In this document: piece after piece, positions 34,215 through 44,100 of the stretch | Layout: every line of letters begins with the position of its first letter | Position numbering within the stretch: position 1 is the stretch's first letter | NCBI RefSeq assembly: GCF_000020525.1 | Contig: NC_011026.1 | Location: 2,214,001 to 2,278,000, forward strand | DNA: 64,000 bases | Source of the DNA: Chloroherpeton thalassium ATCC 35110 | GTDB taxonomy: Bacteria > Bacteroidota > Chlorobiia > Chlorobiales > Chloroherpetonaceae | Direction of reading: 5' to 3' | Notes under the pieces: generated by a model | The model's database searches: none | What the model was told of the DNA's origin: nothing | The model's input: the letters and a program-made list of their open reading frames with translations, nothing else | Made by a program: the position numbers and the translations under genes

Positions 34215-34860
34215 GATAAATGAGAAATATTTCCGTGTCGCGCCGCGCCGGTCATTTTTACCGAAGCGGAAAAAGATAAACTGTTGAGTGACAAGCGTTG
34301 CGTTGTCATGCTGAGCAAAGTGAAGCATCCACATGTCCGGTAAAGTTGGATTCTTCGGATAAGAATCCTCAGAATGACACGGATATTTTTGGTCATGCTG
34401 AGCCGGATTTCGTCTCCGCTCGGAACGACAGATTAAAAATGTTCAATTAATGACGGAATTTGATTATATCATTATTCTCGGGTTTTACTAAAACGTTGTC
34501 ATGCTGAGCAAAGTGAAGCATCCACATGTCCGGTAAAGTTGGATTCTTCGGATAAGAATCCTCAGAATGACACGGATATTTTTGGTCATGCTGAGCCGGA
34601 TTTCGTCTCCGCTCGGAACGACAGATTAAAAATGTTCAATTAATGACGGAATTTGATTATATCATTATTCTCGGGTTTTACTAAAACGTTGTCATGCTGA
34701 GCAAAGTGAAGCATCCACATGTCCGGTAAAGTTGGATTCTTCGGATAAGAATCCTCAGAATGACACGGATATTTTTGGTCATGCTGAGCCGGATTTCGTC
34801 TCCGCTCGGAACGACACGGGTTATCTTTCAAAAATCGGATATAATTCAGTGCGGGTATTT
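34215..34860. repeat. Composite dispersed repeat, copy 5, with 193-bp tandem triplication
   Basis: The 756-bp gap 34198-34953 holds a hairpin module (CCGAAGCGG at 34261-34269) and then the palindromic module GTCATGCTGAGC...CAGAATGAC in a tandem array. The exact period is 193 bp: copies start at 34302, 34495 and 34688, the last stopping near 34816. The array ends in TTTCAAAAATCGGATATAAT. Short frames inside translate the repeat. About 90 bp of unique leader remain before the helicase gene. Confidence 0.95.
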
Positions 34861-34953
34861 AACGAACAGCCGGCACATGGAACGGAAGTCTAACCGAAAT
34901 TTTTGTTCTCAAGCCTCCGTGCTTGACACGATACAGCCAGTACAAGAGTCATC

Positions 34954-37900
34954 ATGGAATTACAGGAAACGGATTCGGCGGGCATACGCATACATAGCGA
35001 GACCGCAAAAAAACTCAACTTCGCTTGTCACCAAAATGCCTTTGCCTTGCTGCGGGATTTGCGAATAGAAAATAACGACCCGGAAAAAAAGTTTGACAAC
35101 TTGCTTGTCACGCTCTCCTCAAATCCCGGATTCGTGAAACCCAAATCATGGCGATTGGACGAACTTTCCCCTGAGGAAGTTATCTCCGTTAAAGATAGAG
35201 ATATTGAACTAAACGGAGATTTTTTATTCAATCTGACCGATTCCTTACGCGGGACACTCACCGTTGTCGTCCGGCAGGCGGGAACGACGATTGCGGAGAA
35301 AACAGAGTCCGTTGAGCTTTTAGCTTATAACGAATGGGGTGGCGCCGGGTATATGCCGGAATTGCTGGCCGCATTTTCAATGCCTAACGATCCGGTGGTC
35401 GATCGTGTGCTACGCGATGCCTCTTTGATTTTGCGAAAAGCCGGAAAGCCCGACGAGATAGACGGCTACAAGTCCGGTAGCCGGCAACGGGTTTGGCAAA
35501 TGGCTTCGGCGATCTATACGGCGATTTGTAACCTTGAACTTAGCTATGCGCTGCCGCCGGCAAGTTTTGAGCGTGACGGACAGAAAATTCGCTTGCCGAG
35601 CCAAATTTTGGAGAACCGTATTGCCACCTGTTTGGATTCTTCTTTGCTCTTCGCCTCGGTCTTTGAACAAGCCGGACTTAACCCCGTGATTGCTTTGCCT
35701 CAAGGCCATGCGGTTGTCGGGGTTTGGTTGCAGCCCGAAGAACTGACGATCATTGTCATAGACGAGGCGGAAACTTTGCGAAAACGTGTCCAACTGAACG
35801 AACTGCTGTTAATTGAAACGACCTATGTTACCTCATCGTCGCCACCGTCTTTCTCGAAGGCGATAGCCGCCGCGGCGGACGCCGTCTCTCCCGACAAGGA
35901 CGACAGTTTTGATTCGGCGATCGACATTCGTCGCGCTCGTTCTCATCGCATTACCCCTTTGGGCGGCAAAGGCGATCTGGCTTTCGGGCAAACGGAGGAA
36001 AAACCGGAGAGCCGAACCGAAGCGATTCTTGAAGAAGCCCCCGTGCTGCCCGATTTTGACGACGGCGTTGAAGAGAGCGGATTACCGGAAACACCGTTCG
36101 GGCGGCTGGAACGTTGGCAACGCAAACTGTTAGACCTCTCCGCACGCAACCCGCTCCTGAACTATCGAGCGACCAAGACCGGTTTAGACCTGATTTGTCC
36201 CGAACCCGGTCTATTGGAAGACCTTTTGGCCGGCGGTTCTCGAATTTCGCTCCACTCGGCGCCCCGCCTTGCGGCCAAAGGACAAGACGAAGCCTTGCAT
36301 CGACAACGGACGGGGAAACGATCACGGAAGAATATGCCCGCGAGGCGCTTCATAAGAAACAAGTTTTAGTCGATTTGCCGGAAGACGAGCTGGCCGACCG
36401 AGCGGTTCAGATATATAGAAAAATGCAAACATCGCTTCAAGAAGGCGGCGCAAATACGCTTTATTTGGCGCTCGGCTTTTTGTTATGGAAACACAAGGAA
36501 AAAGACGACCGTCGATTTCGCGCCCCGCTCATTTTGCTGCCGGTCGCATTGGAACGCAAATCGGTTCGCAGCGGCGTTAAACTCTCGGCTTATGATGACG
36601 AGCCGCGTTTCAATACCACATTGTCGGAGATGCTACGGAAGGATTTTCAGATTGATATTCCGGGACTCGACGGCGAATTGCCGAAAGACCAAAGCGGCAT
36701 TGATGTTAACGGAATTTGGAACACCGTACGCAAAGCCGTAAAAGATGTGCCGGGCTTTGAAGTGATTGAAGAGGTCGTTCTCGGACATTTTTCCTTCGCC
36801 AAATTTCTGATGTGGAAGGACTTGGTCGACCGCACAAAGGCGCTTCGGCGCAACAATATCGTCAAGCATTTGCTTGATACGCCGCGCGAGCCATATCGTA
36901 GCGACATCGGTTTTGTCGACGGCTCTCGGATTGATCGAGAATATAAGCCGTCCGATTTGCTCACCCCGCTTCCGTCCGATGCGTCGCAAACGTCCGCCGT
37001 CGCAACCGCCGATCGCGGAAAAGACTTCATCGTTATCGGCCCTCCCGGGACGGGCAAAAGTCAAACCATCGCCAATTTGATTTCCCACCTATTGGGCAAG
37101 GGAAAAACGGTTCTTTTCGTCTCCGAAAAAACGGCGGCGCTTGAGGTGGTATATCGCCGGTTAAACGAAATCGGGCTGGGGCGTTTTTGCTTGGAACTTC
37201 ATTCCAACAAAACTCGCAAAGCCGATGTGCTTGAACAATTGCGACTTGCTTGGGAATCTCAACAAACCGCCGATGTTGAAACTTGGAAAAAAGAAGGGGA
37301 AAAACTTCAGCGACTGCGCGACCGACTCAATCAAGTGGTAGACAGTCTTCATATTCGCCGCCGAAACGGCCTGAGCGTTCATTATGCCGTCGGGGTAAAA
37401 GTTCGTGACGAAGCGTTGGCCGCACGTGTGACATTTTCATGGCCGTCCGCAAATTACCATGGCGAAGCTCGCTTGGAGGCAATGCGCGAGCTGGTAGAGA
37501 AACTTCGCATTCAAACGGCTGCGGTAGGCAACTTAGCCGACAACTCGTTTCGATTGGTCACAAACGGCGACTGGTCGCCGCAGTGGGAATCCGAAGTGAA
37601 CCGTCGGGCGGAGCGGTTGGCTACGGCAGCCCTTTCAGTACGGCAAGCTTGCGACGCACTGCTACGAGCCGCCGGAATCGCTTTGCCGAATATGAACCCG
37701 GCTCGTTTGGACGCGCTGGCCGATTTTGCCGTTCTTTTAAAGGATTCTTGGCGCAAACAAACGGCGTTTGCGCTTGAACCGGACGGTCAAGAGCGCCTCG
37801 ACGCGCTTGAAGAAGCCGTAACGCGCCTCAAGTCGTATGCCAAGGCGGAAGCGGAACTGAGTTGCTCTTACAAGCCGATGAGTTGGCGGGAACTGGACGG

Positions 37901-40205
37901 AGATAAAATCGCGCAGCAATGGAAAGACGCCGATGCCGCTTGGTGGCCTAAAAAGTTTTTTGCTCGCCGCCGCATCGTTAAGGAAATGCAAGCCGCAGGG
38001 GCATACGGCACACCGAATCCGGCTCTCGATGCACCGATTTTAAAGCGGTTGCAAGAAGCCGGTTCTGCCGTTGAACGTTTGGGCAAGCAGCTTTCGGGGT
38101 TCAAGGATTGGGACGAGCATACGACCGACCCCGATGCCCTGCACGTTTTGCATACGCTCGGACGCCGAACGAGGGCAACGGTCGGTCGCTTGGCCGACGA
38201 TGTGCACATATCGACCGAGATTCGCAGCAAGATAAAAGCTTTGCTACATCACGGCAACGACCTTTTGGCCGGCGAGGCATCCGTCGGGCGTGCGGCTGAA
38301 GATTTTTTGAATGCCCATCGTGCGTTTCAAGAAACGACCCAAGCGTTTGAGGAAACGGCAGGTCAGTCGGTGGCAGACTATTTTTCGGAACATGACAATT
38401 TTCTACAAGCCGTTTACGAAACGGCTGCCGACATTGCCAAGCGCCATGAGGATTTACACGCTTGGTGCGGATGGCGCCGCCGCCGATCGGAGGCGCTCAA
38501 TATGGAACTCTCCCCGTTAATCGAAGCGATCGAATCCGGTCGCATCCCGACGGATGAAATTGACGCGACGTTTGAAGCGGCATATTGCACTTGGTGGACA
38601 AGTAGGATCATCGGCGAAGACGAGGTATTGCGAACCTTTTCCGGGCCGGAACATGTGGCGGCGATAGAAAAATTCAGGGAGGTCGACGATACATTCCAAA
38701 AGCTCACGGCGGACTACATTGTCGCCAAGCTATCGGCGAAACTGCCGAATGCCGACGATGTAAAACGAAATTCGTCTTGGGGTATCTTGCGCCGCGAGCT
38801 TCAAAAAAAGATGCGGCATAAACCGGTTCGCCAATTGGTTCAAGAAATTCCCGATGTGTTGACGACGCTGACCCCGTGCCTGATGATGTCGCCGCTTTCC
38901 GTCGCCCAATATTTGCCGCCCGAACAAGAACTTTTCGACGTGGTTATATTTGACGAAGCCTCACAAATCACCGTTTGGGACGCCGTCGGTGCATTGGCGC
39001 GTGGCCGTCAAGCCATTGTTGCCGGCGACCCCAAACAAATGCCGCCGACGAATTTCTTTGCGCGGACGGATGACAATCCCGACGACGATATCGATACGGA
39101 AGGCGATTTGGAAAGCATTTTAGATGAAATGTTAGGGGCAAGCATTCCGCAGCGAACGCTTAACCTGCATTATCGCTCTCGTAAGGAAAGCCTTATCGCT
39201 TTTTCCAACAGCCGTTATTATGACAATGCGCTCACGACGTTTCCCGCTCCCGTACATAGCGATCGCGCTGTCGGCTTGGTTTGCCCTAACGGTTTTTATG
39301 AGAGAGGCAAGGCAAGGCATAACGAAGGCGAAGCAAAAGCCATCGTATCGGAAATTTTGCGTCGTCTTACCCATGAAAACGACGACGTTCGCAAACTGTC
39401 CATCGGCGTGGTTACCTTCAGCACCGAACAGCAATCGCTTATTTGGAATTTACTCGATGAGGCGCGTTCCCAAAATCCGGATATCGAATGGGCGTTTTCT
39501 TCGGATAGCTCGATTGAGCCGGTATTTGTGAAGAATCTCGAGACGGTACAAGGAGACGAGCGGGATGTGATTTTATTTAGCGTGACATACGGGCCGGACG
39601 ATAAGGGACATGTTACCATGAATTTCGGCCCGTTAAACCGTAACGGCGGAGAACGGCGTTTGAACGTGGCCATGACACGCGCTCGCTCGGAAATGATAGT
39701 ATTTTCGACACTCACGCCCGACCGTATTGATTTATCCCGAACGCAATCGCGTGCCGTCGCAGACCTCAAGCATTTTCTTGAATATGCCGAGCGCGGCCCG
39801 ATGGCGTTAGGGTCGGCAGGTCATCACCCGAAAGATGACTTCGGCGCCCCGTTCGAATCGGCGGTTGCACAGGCATTGCGCGATAACGGGTGGGATGTCC
39901 ATCCGAAAATCGGCGTCTCTGCTTACCGAATCGACTTAGGAATCGTGCATCCCGATGATCCGAACATTTACCTTGCGGGAGTTGAGTGCGACGGCGCCAT
40001 GTATCGCAGTTCCTCATTTGCACAGGAACGCGACAAAATTCGGCGTTCCGTTTTGGAAGGTCTCGGCTGGACACTATTTCGTGTTTGGTCGCCCGACTGG
40101 AGGAGCAACCGCCGCAAAGCGTCGGAATTGCTTCACAACGAACTGACTCGCCATCTGGAAACGGACAGACTGACGCGGGAAAAAACAGGTTCAAATTCAA
40201 AGTAA
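34954..40205 (+). pseudogene. DUF4011 helicase with C-terminal Vsr-like nuclease (Hhe-type), single frameshift
   Basis: A giant protein gene read in two frames. Frame one covers 34954-36369: a transglutaminase-like domain (Cys in ATCLDSSLLFASVF, His in PQGHAVVGVW) and the start of DUF4011 (RWQRKLLDLSARNPLLNY). From about 36303 the other frame continues the same protein with DGETITEEYAREAL. The shift fits loss of one G in the GGGG run at 36312-36315; with one base added the product is 1750 residues. Downstream are Walker A GPPGTGKSQTIANL, Walker B VVIFDEASQI, late superfamily 1 motifs (LHYRSRKESLI, NVAMTRARSEMIVFS), and a PD-(D/E)xK nuclease (YRIDLGI, AGVECDGAMY). This matches the DUF4011-helicase-Vsr antiphage architecture. 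The frameshift may be real decay, phase variation or a sequencing error. Confidence 0.85.
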
Positions 40206-40270
40206 GAACCGGCGGACAGGGGTTCATTTTTTTACGTCCGAATCTTTATGAATGTAGCCATGATCTCAAG

Positions 40271-41608
40271 ATGAAATTTTTCCTAACGATTTTTTTGCTG
40301 ATTTTCTCGCTTGAAGCGGCCTTCGCGCAGCAAGCGCCGTCTTTTGTCGAAACCGATAAAGCGACCTATCAAGCGTATGTGAAGGGCGAATGGGGAAAAG
40401 TCATTTGCCTCGGGACGGCGGCCATCGAACGCGGCACGGATTATTTTTACCTGCGAATGCGCATCGCTTATGCGTATTTCATGAAAGCGCAATACCGCAA
40501 GGCCGCCGGCCATTACGAACACGCGCTTGCCTTGAACGAAGGCGACCCCATCGCGCTCGAATATCTTTATTACAGTTATCTTTATGCCGGACGCGCCGCC
40601 GACGCCCGTTGCCTGAGCGGTCGTTTCCCCGAATCGCTCAAAAAATCCATGAAGCTGAACGATAAAAGCGAGGTGGTTTCAGCAGGCTTAAACATCACCT
40701 ACGCGAGCGGTTCAAACGACGAGTTGAAAAACGAAATTTTGGCAACCGCACCGACGGAGCAAGACGGCTTTCAATCGCTGCCCGTATCGTGGGTAAATTA
40801 TCAAGCGACGCTGGCGCACCGGCTCGGCGACCATGTGCTTCTCGGGCATTCCGTCTCGCTGCTGTATAAGGATATTTATTCGGTGGATGCGGCGGACGGC
40901 GCGGCGACGCTTTCGGACGCGCGAACGATTCGCCAATTCAATTACAACCTGAGCGCGAACATGACTTTTTCCGAAGGCTTCACTTTCGCGCCGCTTATCT
41001 CTTATATTAATTATAGCGTACCGGTCGCTTCGGACAGCGCCACGGGCGTCGGGCAAGGCCGGCAATCGGCTCAAAGCATGTCGTTTTCGGAACATTCGTT
41101 CGGGCTTCGCGCAAGTTTGGAACTCGGCCTGTTCCGAGCGTCGCTGGCGGGCGCGAGGTCGAATTTTTTTGAAGGCGAGCAAACGCTCGGGGCGCTTGCG
41201 CTCAGCGTGTTTCCGTCGGGCAATTTGAATTTGTATTACACCGCGAGCGCGTATTTGAATCGCCAAAGCAAAGACGGCGCGAGCGAATCGCAATTTGTGC
41301 ATAAGCACGAGATCGGGCTAAAAGTCGCCGAGCATTTGTGGCTGGAAGTCCTTGCCATGCAGGGCGATTTCACGAACCTTTACGACCCGTTTTCGGAAAT
41401 CAGCTACAACAGCCCCGAACGCTACCGAACGATTGCCGGGCTAACCCTCGTCGTTCCGTTTTTCGAGGTCGGCATCACGGGCTTTCTCGGCTATCGCTAT
41501 ATTCGCTCCGAATCGATTTTTATTCCTTATGAAAACGCATCCGACATCACCAATCGGACACCGTTTAATTTTCAATCCATTACGGGAGGCATCACATGGA
41601 CTTTTTAA
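40271..41608 (+). CDS. TPR-containing outer-membrane beta-barrel protein
   Basis: A 445-residue protein. I chose the ATG at 40271 because it opens a clean signal peptide (MKFFLTIFLLIFSLEAAFAQ); the frame extends upstream only into the helicase gene. Residues 25-120 carry about two or three tetratricopeptide-like helices (YLRMRIAYAYFMKAQYRKAAGHYEHAL). From about 145 on the sequence alternates like outer-membrane strands (VSWVNYQATLAHRLGDHVLLG) and ends with FNFQSITGGITWTF, whose final Phe fits a BAM signal. It probably scaffolds or exports something at the outer membrane. It overlaps the next TPR gene by 13 bp. Confidence 0.78.
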   Translation: MKFFLTIFLLIFSLEAAFAQQAPSFVETDKATYQAYVKGEWGKVICLGTAAIERGTDYFYLRMRIAYAYFMKAQYRKAAGHYEHALALNEGDPIALEYLYYSYLYAGRAADARCLSGRFPESLKKSMKLNDKSEVVSAGLNITYASGSNDELKNEILATAPTEQDGFQSLPVSWVNYQATLAHRLGDHVLLGHSVSLLYKDIYSVDAADGAATLSDARTIRQFNYNLSANMTFSEGFTFAPLISYINYSVPVASDSATGVGQGRQSAQSMSFSEHSFGLRASLELGLFRASLAGARSNFFEGEQTLGALALSVFPSGNLNLYYTASAYLNRQSKDGASESQFVHKHEIGLKVAEHLWLEVLAMQGDFTNLYDPFSEISYNSPERYRTIAGLTLVVPFFEVGITGFLGYRYIRSESIFIPYENASDITNRTPFNFQSITGGITWTF

Positions 41609-42291
41609 CGACACGACGCAACGCATTTTCATCCCGTCGTTTCAAATTTCATTTATCGGGAAAAAGACTTCGCGGGCTGCTGATTTTGGCCGCTTTGCTT
41701 CTGCAAACAGGCGTTGGCGCACCGGCAGGGTTTGCGCAAGATTATTCGAAAATCATTTCGGCGTTTCAAAACAGCTACCTGCACGAGGCGGCGGGCGACC
41801 TTTCGGCGGCGATTACGGATTTAAAAAATGCGTATGACGAGGATTCGTATGAAATCAATTTGCGCTTGGGCTGGCTCAGTTATTCGTTAGGTTTGTTCAG
41901 CGACGCGCAAAGTTATTATAACAAGGCGATTTTGCTAAAGCCGTTTGGCGTTGAGGCGCGATTCGGAATCGTGTTGCCGCAATCGGCGATGGGCAATTGG
42001 ACGTCGGTCATTTCGCAATATGAAAAAATCTTGGAAATCATGCCGAACAACTCCACCGCAATGCACCGGCTCGGGCTGATTTACTACGGCAAAAACGAGT
42101 ACGCAAAAGCCGAGCGATATTTTGAAAAAGTCGTCAATCTGTATCCGTTCGACTACGACGCGCTCGTCATGCTGGCTTGGACGAATTACCGGCTGAAAAA
42201 ATATCGTGAGGCCAAAATCCTTTTCAACAAAGCCTTGATGAACACGCCAAGCGGGGTTTCCGCAATGGAAGGGCAAGAGTTGATGAAGTAA
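41596..42291 (+). CDS. Secreted tetratricopeptide-repeat protein
   Basis: A 231-residue periplasmic protein with an N-terminal hydrophobic stretch (about 26-47, LRGLLILAALLLQTGVGAPAGFAQ) acting as signal peptide after a basic leader. Four to five TPR units fill the rest, for example INLRLGWLSYSLGLFSDAQS and AMHRLGLIYYGKNEYAKAER. Its start lies inside the end of the preceding barrel gene (13-bp overlap), so the two are coupled and likely to be partners. They probably belonged with the urea-transporter/M23 pair before the helicase block was inserted. Confidence 0.82.
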   Translation: MDFLTTRRNAFSSRRFKFHLSGKRLRGLLILAALLLQTGVGAPAGFAQDYSKIISAFQNSYLHEAAGDLSAAITDLKNAYDEDSYEINLRLGWLSYSLGLFSDAQSYYNKAILLKPFGVEARFGIVLPQSAMGNWTSVISQYEKILEIMPNNSTAMHRLGLIYYGKNEYAKAERYFEKVVNLYPFDYDALVMLAWTNYRLKKYREAKILFNKALMNTPSGVSAMEGQELMK

Positions 42292-42405
42292 GCGGGCAGC
42301 TATTTCTTGAAGCGTCACTGATGAGCGACTTCCAAAAATATGCCTTCATGCTCGTTCGCCCTGAAGAAGTTCTGCGAACAACTTATCGCAACAAAGAACG
42401 CGGAC

Positions 42406-42918
42406 TTAGTTGTGGACTTCTATGCCTCTTGTAGAGAATGACAAGCCTTGCTGGCCACTTGTTGAAATCATGACGGCTTCAAACAAAGGCAGATTTTGAG
42501 CGCTTTTTGAGGCCCAATCAAATACAAAATTTGCCCCTGAACCGCCTTCTGTATCGTTTTCTTCGATAATAATTTCAATGGTTTCCATGGGTTTTAGATA
42601 GACAGGGTTTTGCAAGTACTGCCGAATTCTATCTCCAGCCGTGTTAAAATAATCGGCTTTTAAAATGTAAATGGAGTCTGTGAGTGATGTGTTGCGGATG
42701 CTAACGGTAATTGTTAGGTCAAAGGTTCTATCTTCAAAACGATGATAAATGTGCGAGTATACGGGCAAGTACGATTTTCCTTGTGCCAGGCTATCCATTT
42801 TTGTGATAGCAGCTTTCCGACTTTCCCAATTTGGAAGCTTGATAGACGTGACTTCTTCCTTTGGCTTGCAAGAATAGAAAAGAAGCGCAACCAGAATGAT
42901 TCCAATGATGTTTTTCAT
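42406..42918 (-). CDS. DUF3124 lipoprotein
   Basis: A 170-residue protein with a lipoprotein signal (IILVALLFYSC, lipid-anchored Cys17). The body matches DUF3124: YLPVYSHIYHRFE, LTITVSIRNTS, ADYFNTAGDRIRQYLQNPVYLKPMETIEIII and GGSGANFVFDW. The family is found in cyanobacteria and Bacteroidetes-type bacteria and has no known function. It is monocistronic and stands alone between the accessory island and an ATP10-like gene. Confidence 0.88.
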   Translation of the reverse strand: MKNIIGIILVALLFYSCKPKEEVTSIKLPNWESRKAAITKMDSLAQGKSYLPVYSHIYHRFEDRTFDLTITVSIRNTSLTDSIYILKADYFNTAGDRIRQYLQNPVYLKPMETIEIIIEENDTEGGSGANFVFDWASKSAQNLPLFEAVMISTSGQQGLSFSTRGIEVHN

Positions 42919-43130
42919 GGGACAAAGTTTAGTGATTGAAAGTTGGTCAATATAGCAAGCGCACGCTGTATTTAACGCGACATGCTATGTTCCGGCGTTT
43001 CTTTAAACCGATTTTCTGGTGTGGTAAAAGCATTTTCTCTCAAAACTCAAGCCCTCCAATTTTCGCGACATTTCTTATTTTAAACCAATATGAAGTTTTC
43101 CACCGAAACATAGAACCCGAGCATTCATTC

Positions 43131-43724
43131 ATGAAACCATTGCAGCGATTATTGGCGATTGTTCTTTTTCTCGGCTTAATTTTGCCGAAAATGGATTTGC
43201 GTGCACAAACCAAAAATGCGATTGGAAAAACCTTTCCTGAAATTACCGGCTACGCGCTGAATGGCACGGAAACAACCCTCCCGAACGACGCCAACGGCTT
43301 TGTCACCGTCATTATTTTGGCGTTTGAAAAAGATTCGCAGGATAAAGTGGACACTTGGGCGGATACGCTCATCGCGACATACGACACCGAAAAGCAAATC
43401 CGATATTTTGAACTGCCGATGATTAGCGGCTTTTACTCGTTCATGTCGGGCGTCATCAACGGCGGGATGCGTAGCGGTGTTCCCAAACCTTTGCACGGTA
43501 ATGTTGTCACTTTTTACGGCGATAGGGAAAAATACACGAAGGCGCTTGGCATTCCCGATATGGAAAACTGCTACCTATTTGTTTTGGACAAAACGGGCGT
43601 TGTTCGCTACACCGAAAAAGGCTATTCTGATTTTCCAAGAATTGATAGGCTTTTCATGGAAATTGATAAACTCCTGAACGAGCCTGCCCCGGCAGAAAAA
43701 AGTCCAGCGGTTTCGCAGGAATGA
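43131..43724 (+). CDS. Secreted thioredoxin-fold protein resembling ATP10
   Basis: A 197-residue protein. The frame is open from 42936, but the ATG at 43131 opens a proper signal peptide (MKPLQRLLAIVLFLGLILPKMDLRAQ). The body looks like a thioredoxin/peroxiredoxin-like fold without a CxxC: GYALNGTETTLP, VTVIILAFEKDSQ, YFELPMISGFYSFMSGVINGGMR, and LFVLDKTGVVRYTEKGYSD. The order and the IR-Y element recall ATP10, a mitochondrial F1Fo assembly factor with bacterial relatives. That relation is a weak, memory-based match. It may be a periplasmic chaperone or redox-fold protein. Confidence 0.6.
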   Translation: MKPLQRLLAIVLFLGLILPKMDLRAQTKNAIGKTFPEITGYALNGTETTLPNDANGFVTVIILAFEKDSQDKVDTWADTLIATYDTEKQIRYFELPMISGFYSFMSGVINGGMRSGVPKPLHGNVVTFYGDREKYTKALGIPDMENCYLFVLDKTGVVRYTEKGYSDFPRIDRLFMEIDKLLNEPAPAEKSPAVSQE

Positions 43725-43736
43725 CCAAAAAGCGAT

Positions 43737-44090
43737 TTTTTCATGTCATTCTGAGCTGCTTAGCGAAGAATCCAACGAGACCGGATGAAAGCATGCTTCG
43801 CCAAAATGCTCAACATGACATTTGATTTTTTCATGGTGAATGAGATGAAGCATCTATCAGGCGTGTGGATGCTTCTCCTGCCGGCTCAGCATGACAAGTT
43901 GCTGTTTTGTCATGCTGAAAAAATGGCGCATCCATTTTGCGAGGATGATTCTTCGCGAGCCAGGCTGAGCATCGCAGAATTTTTCATGTCATTCTGAGCT
44001 GCTTAGCGAAGAATCCAACGAGACCGGATGAAAGCATGCTTCGCCAGCCGGCTCGGCATGGCAAGTTATTTATTCAACTTAGATATAATT
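43737..44090. repeat. Composite dispersed repeat, copy 6, with direct duplication
   Basis: The 376-bp gap contains two direct copies of a 67-bp segment (43737-43803 and 43980-44046) starting TTTTCATGTCATTCTGAGC and reading on through AATCCAACGAGACCGGATG. Between them lie further diverged GTCATGCTGA-type pieces in both orientations. The end GATATAATTTTCATTACAT runs directly into the ATG of the M16 peptidase gene. Confidence 0.8.
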
Positions 44091-44100
44091 TTCATTACAT

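Noticed and set aside
34302-34816. Possible CRISPR array or gene family in the 193-bp repeat
   Set aside because: The whole 193-bp unit is repeated with no variable spacers, and its short frames are translations of the dispersed non-coding repeat.
39986-40270. Upstream start of the TPR-barrel gene inside the helicase gene
   Set aside because: Codons before 40271 are out of frame with the helicase and basic-rich; a clean signal peptide begins at 40271.
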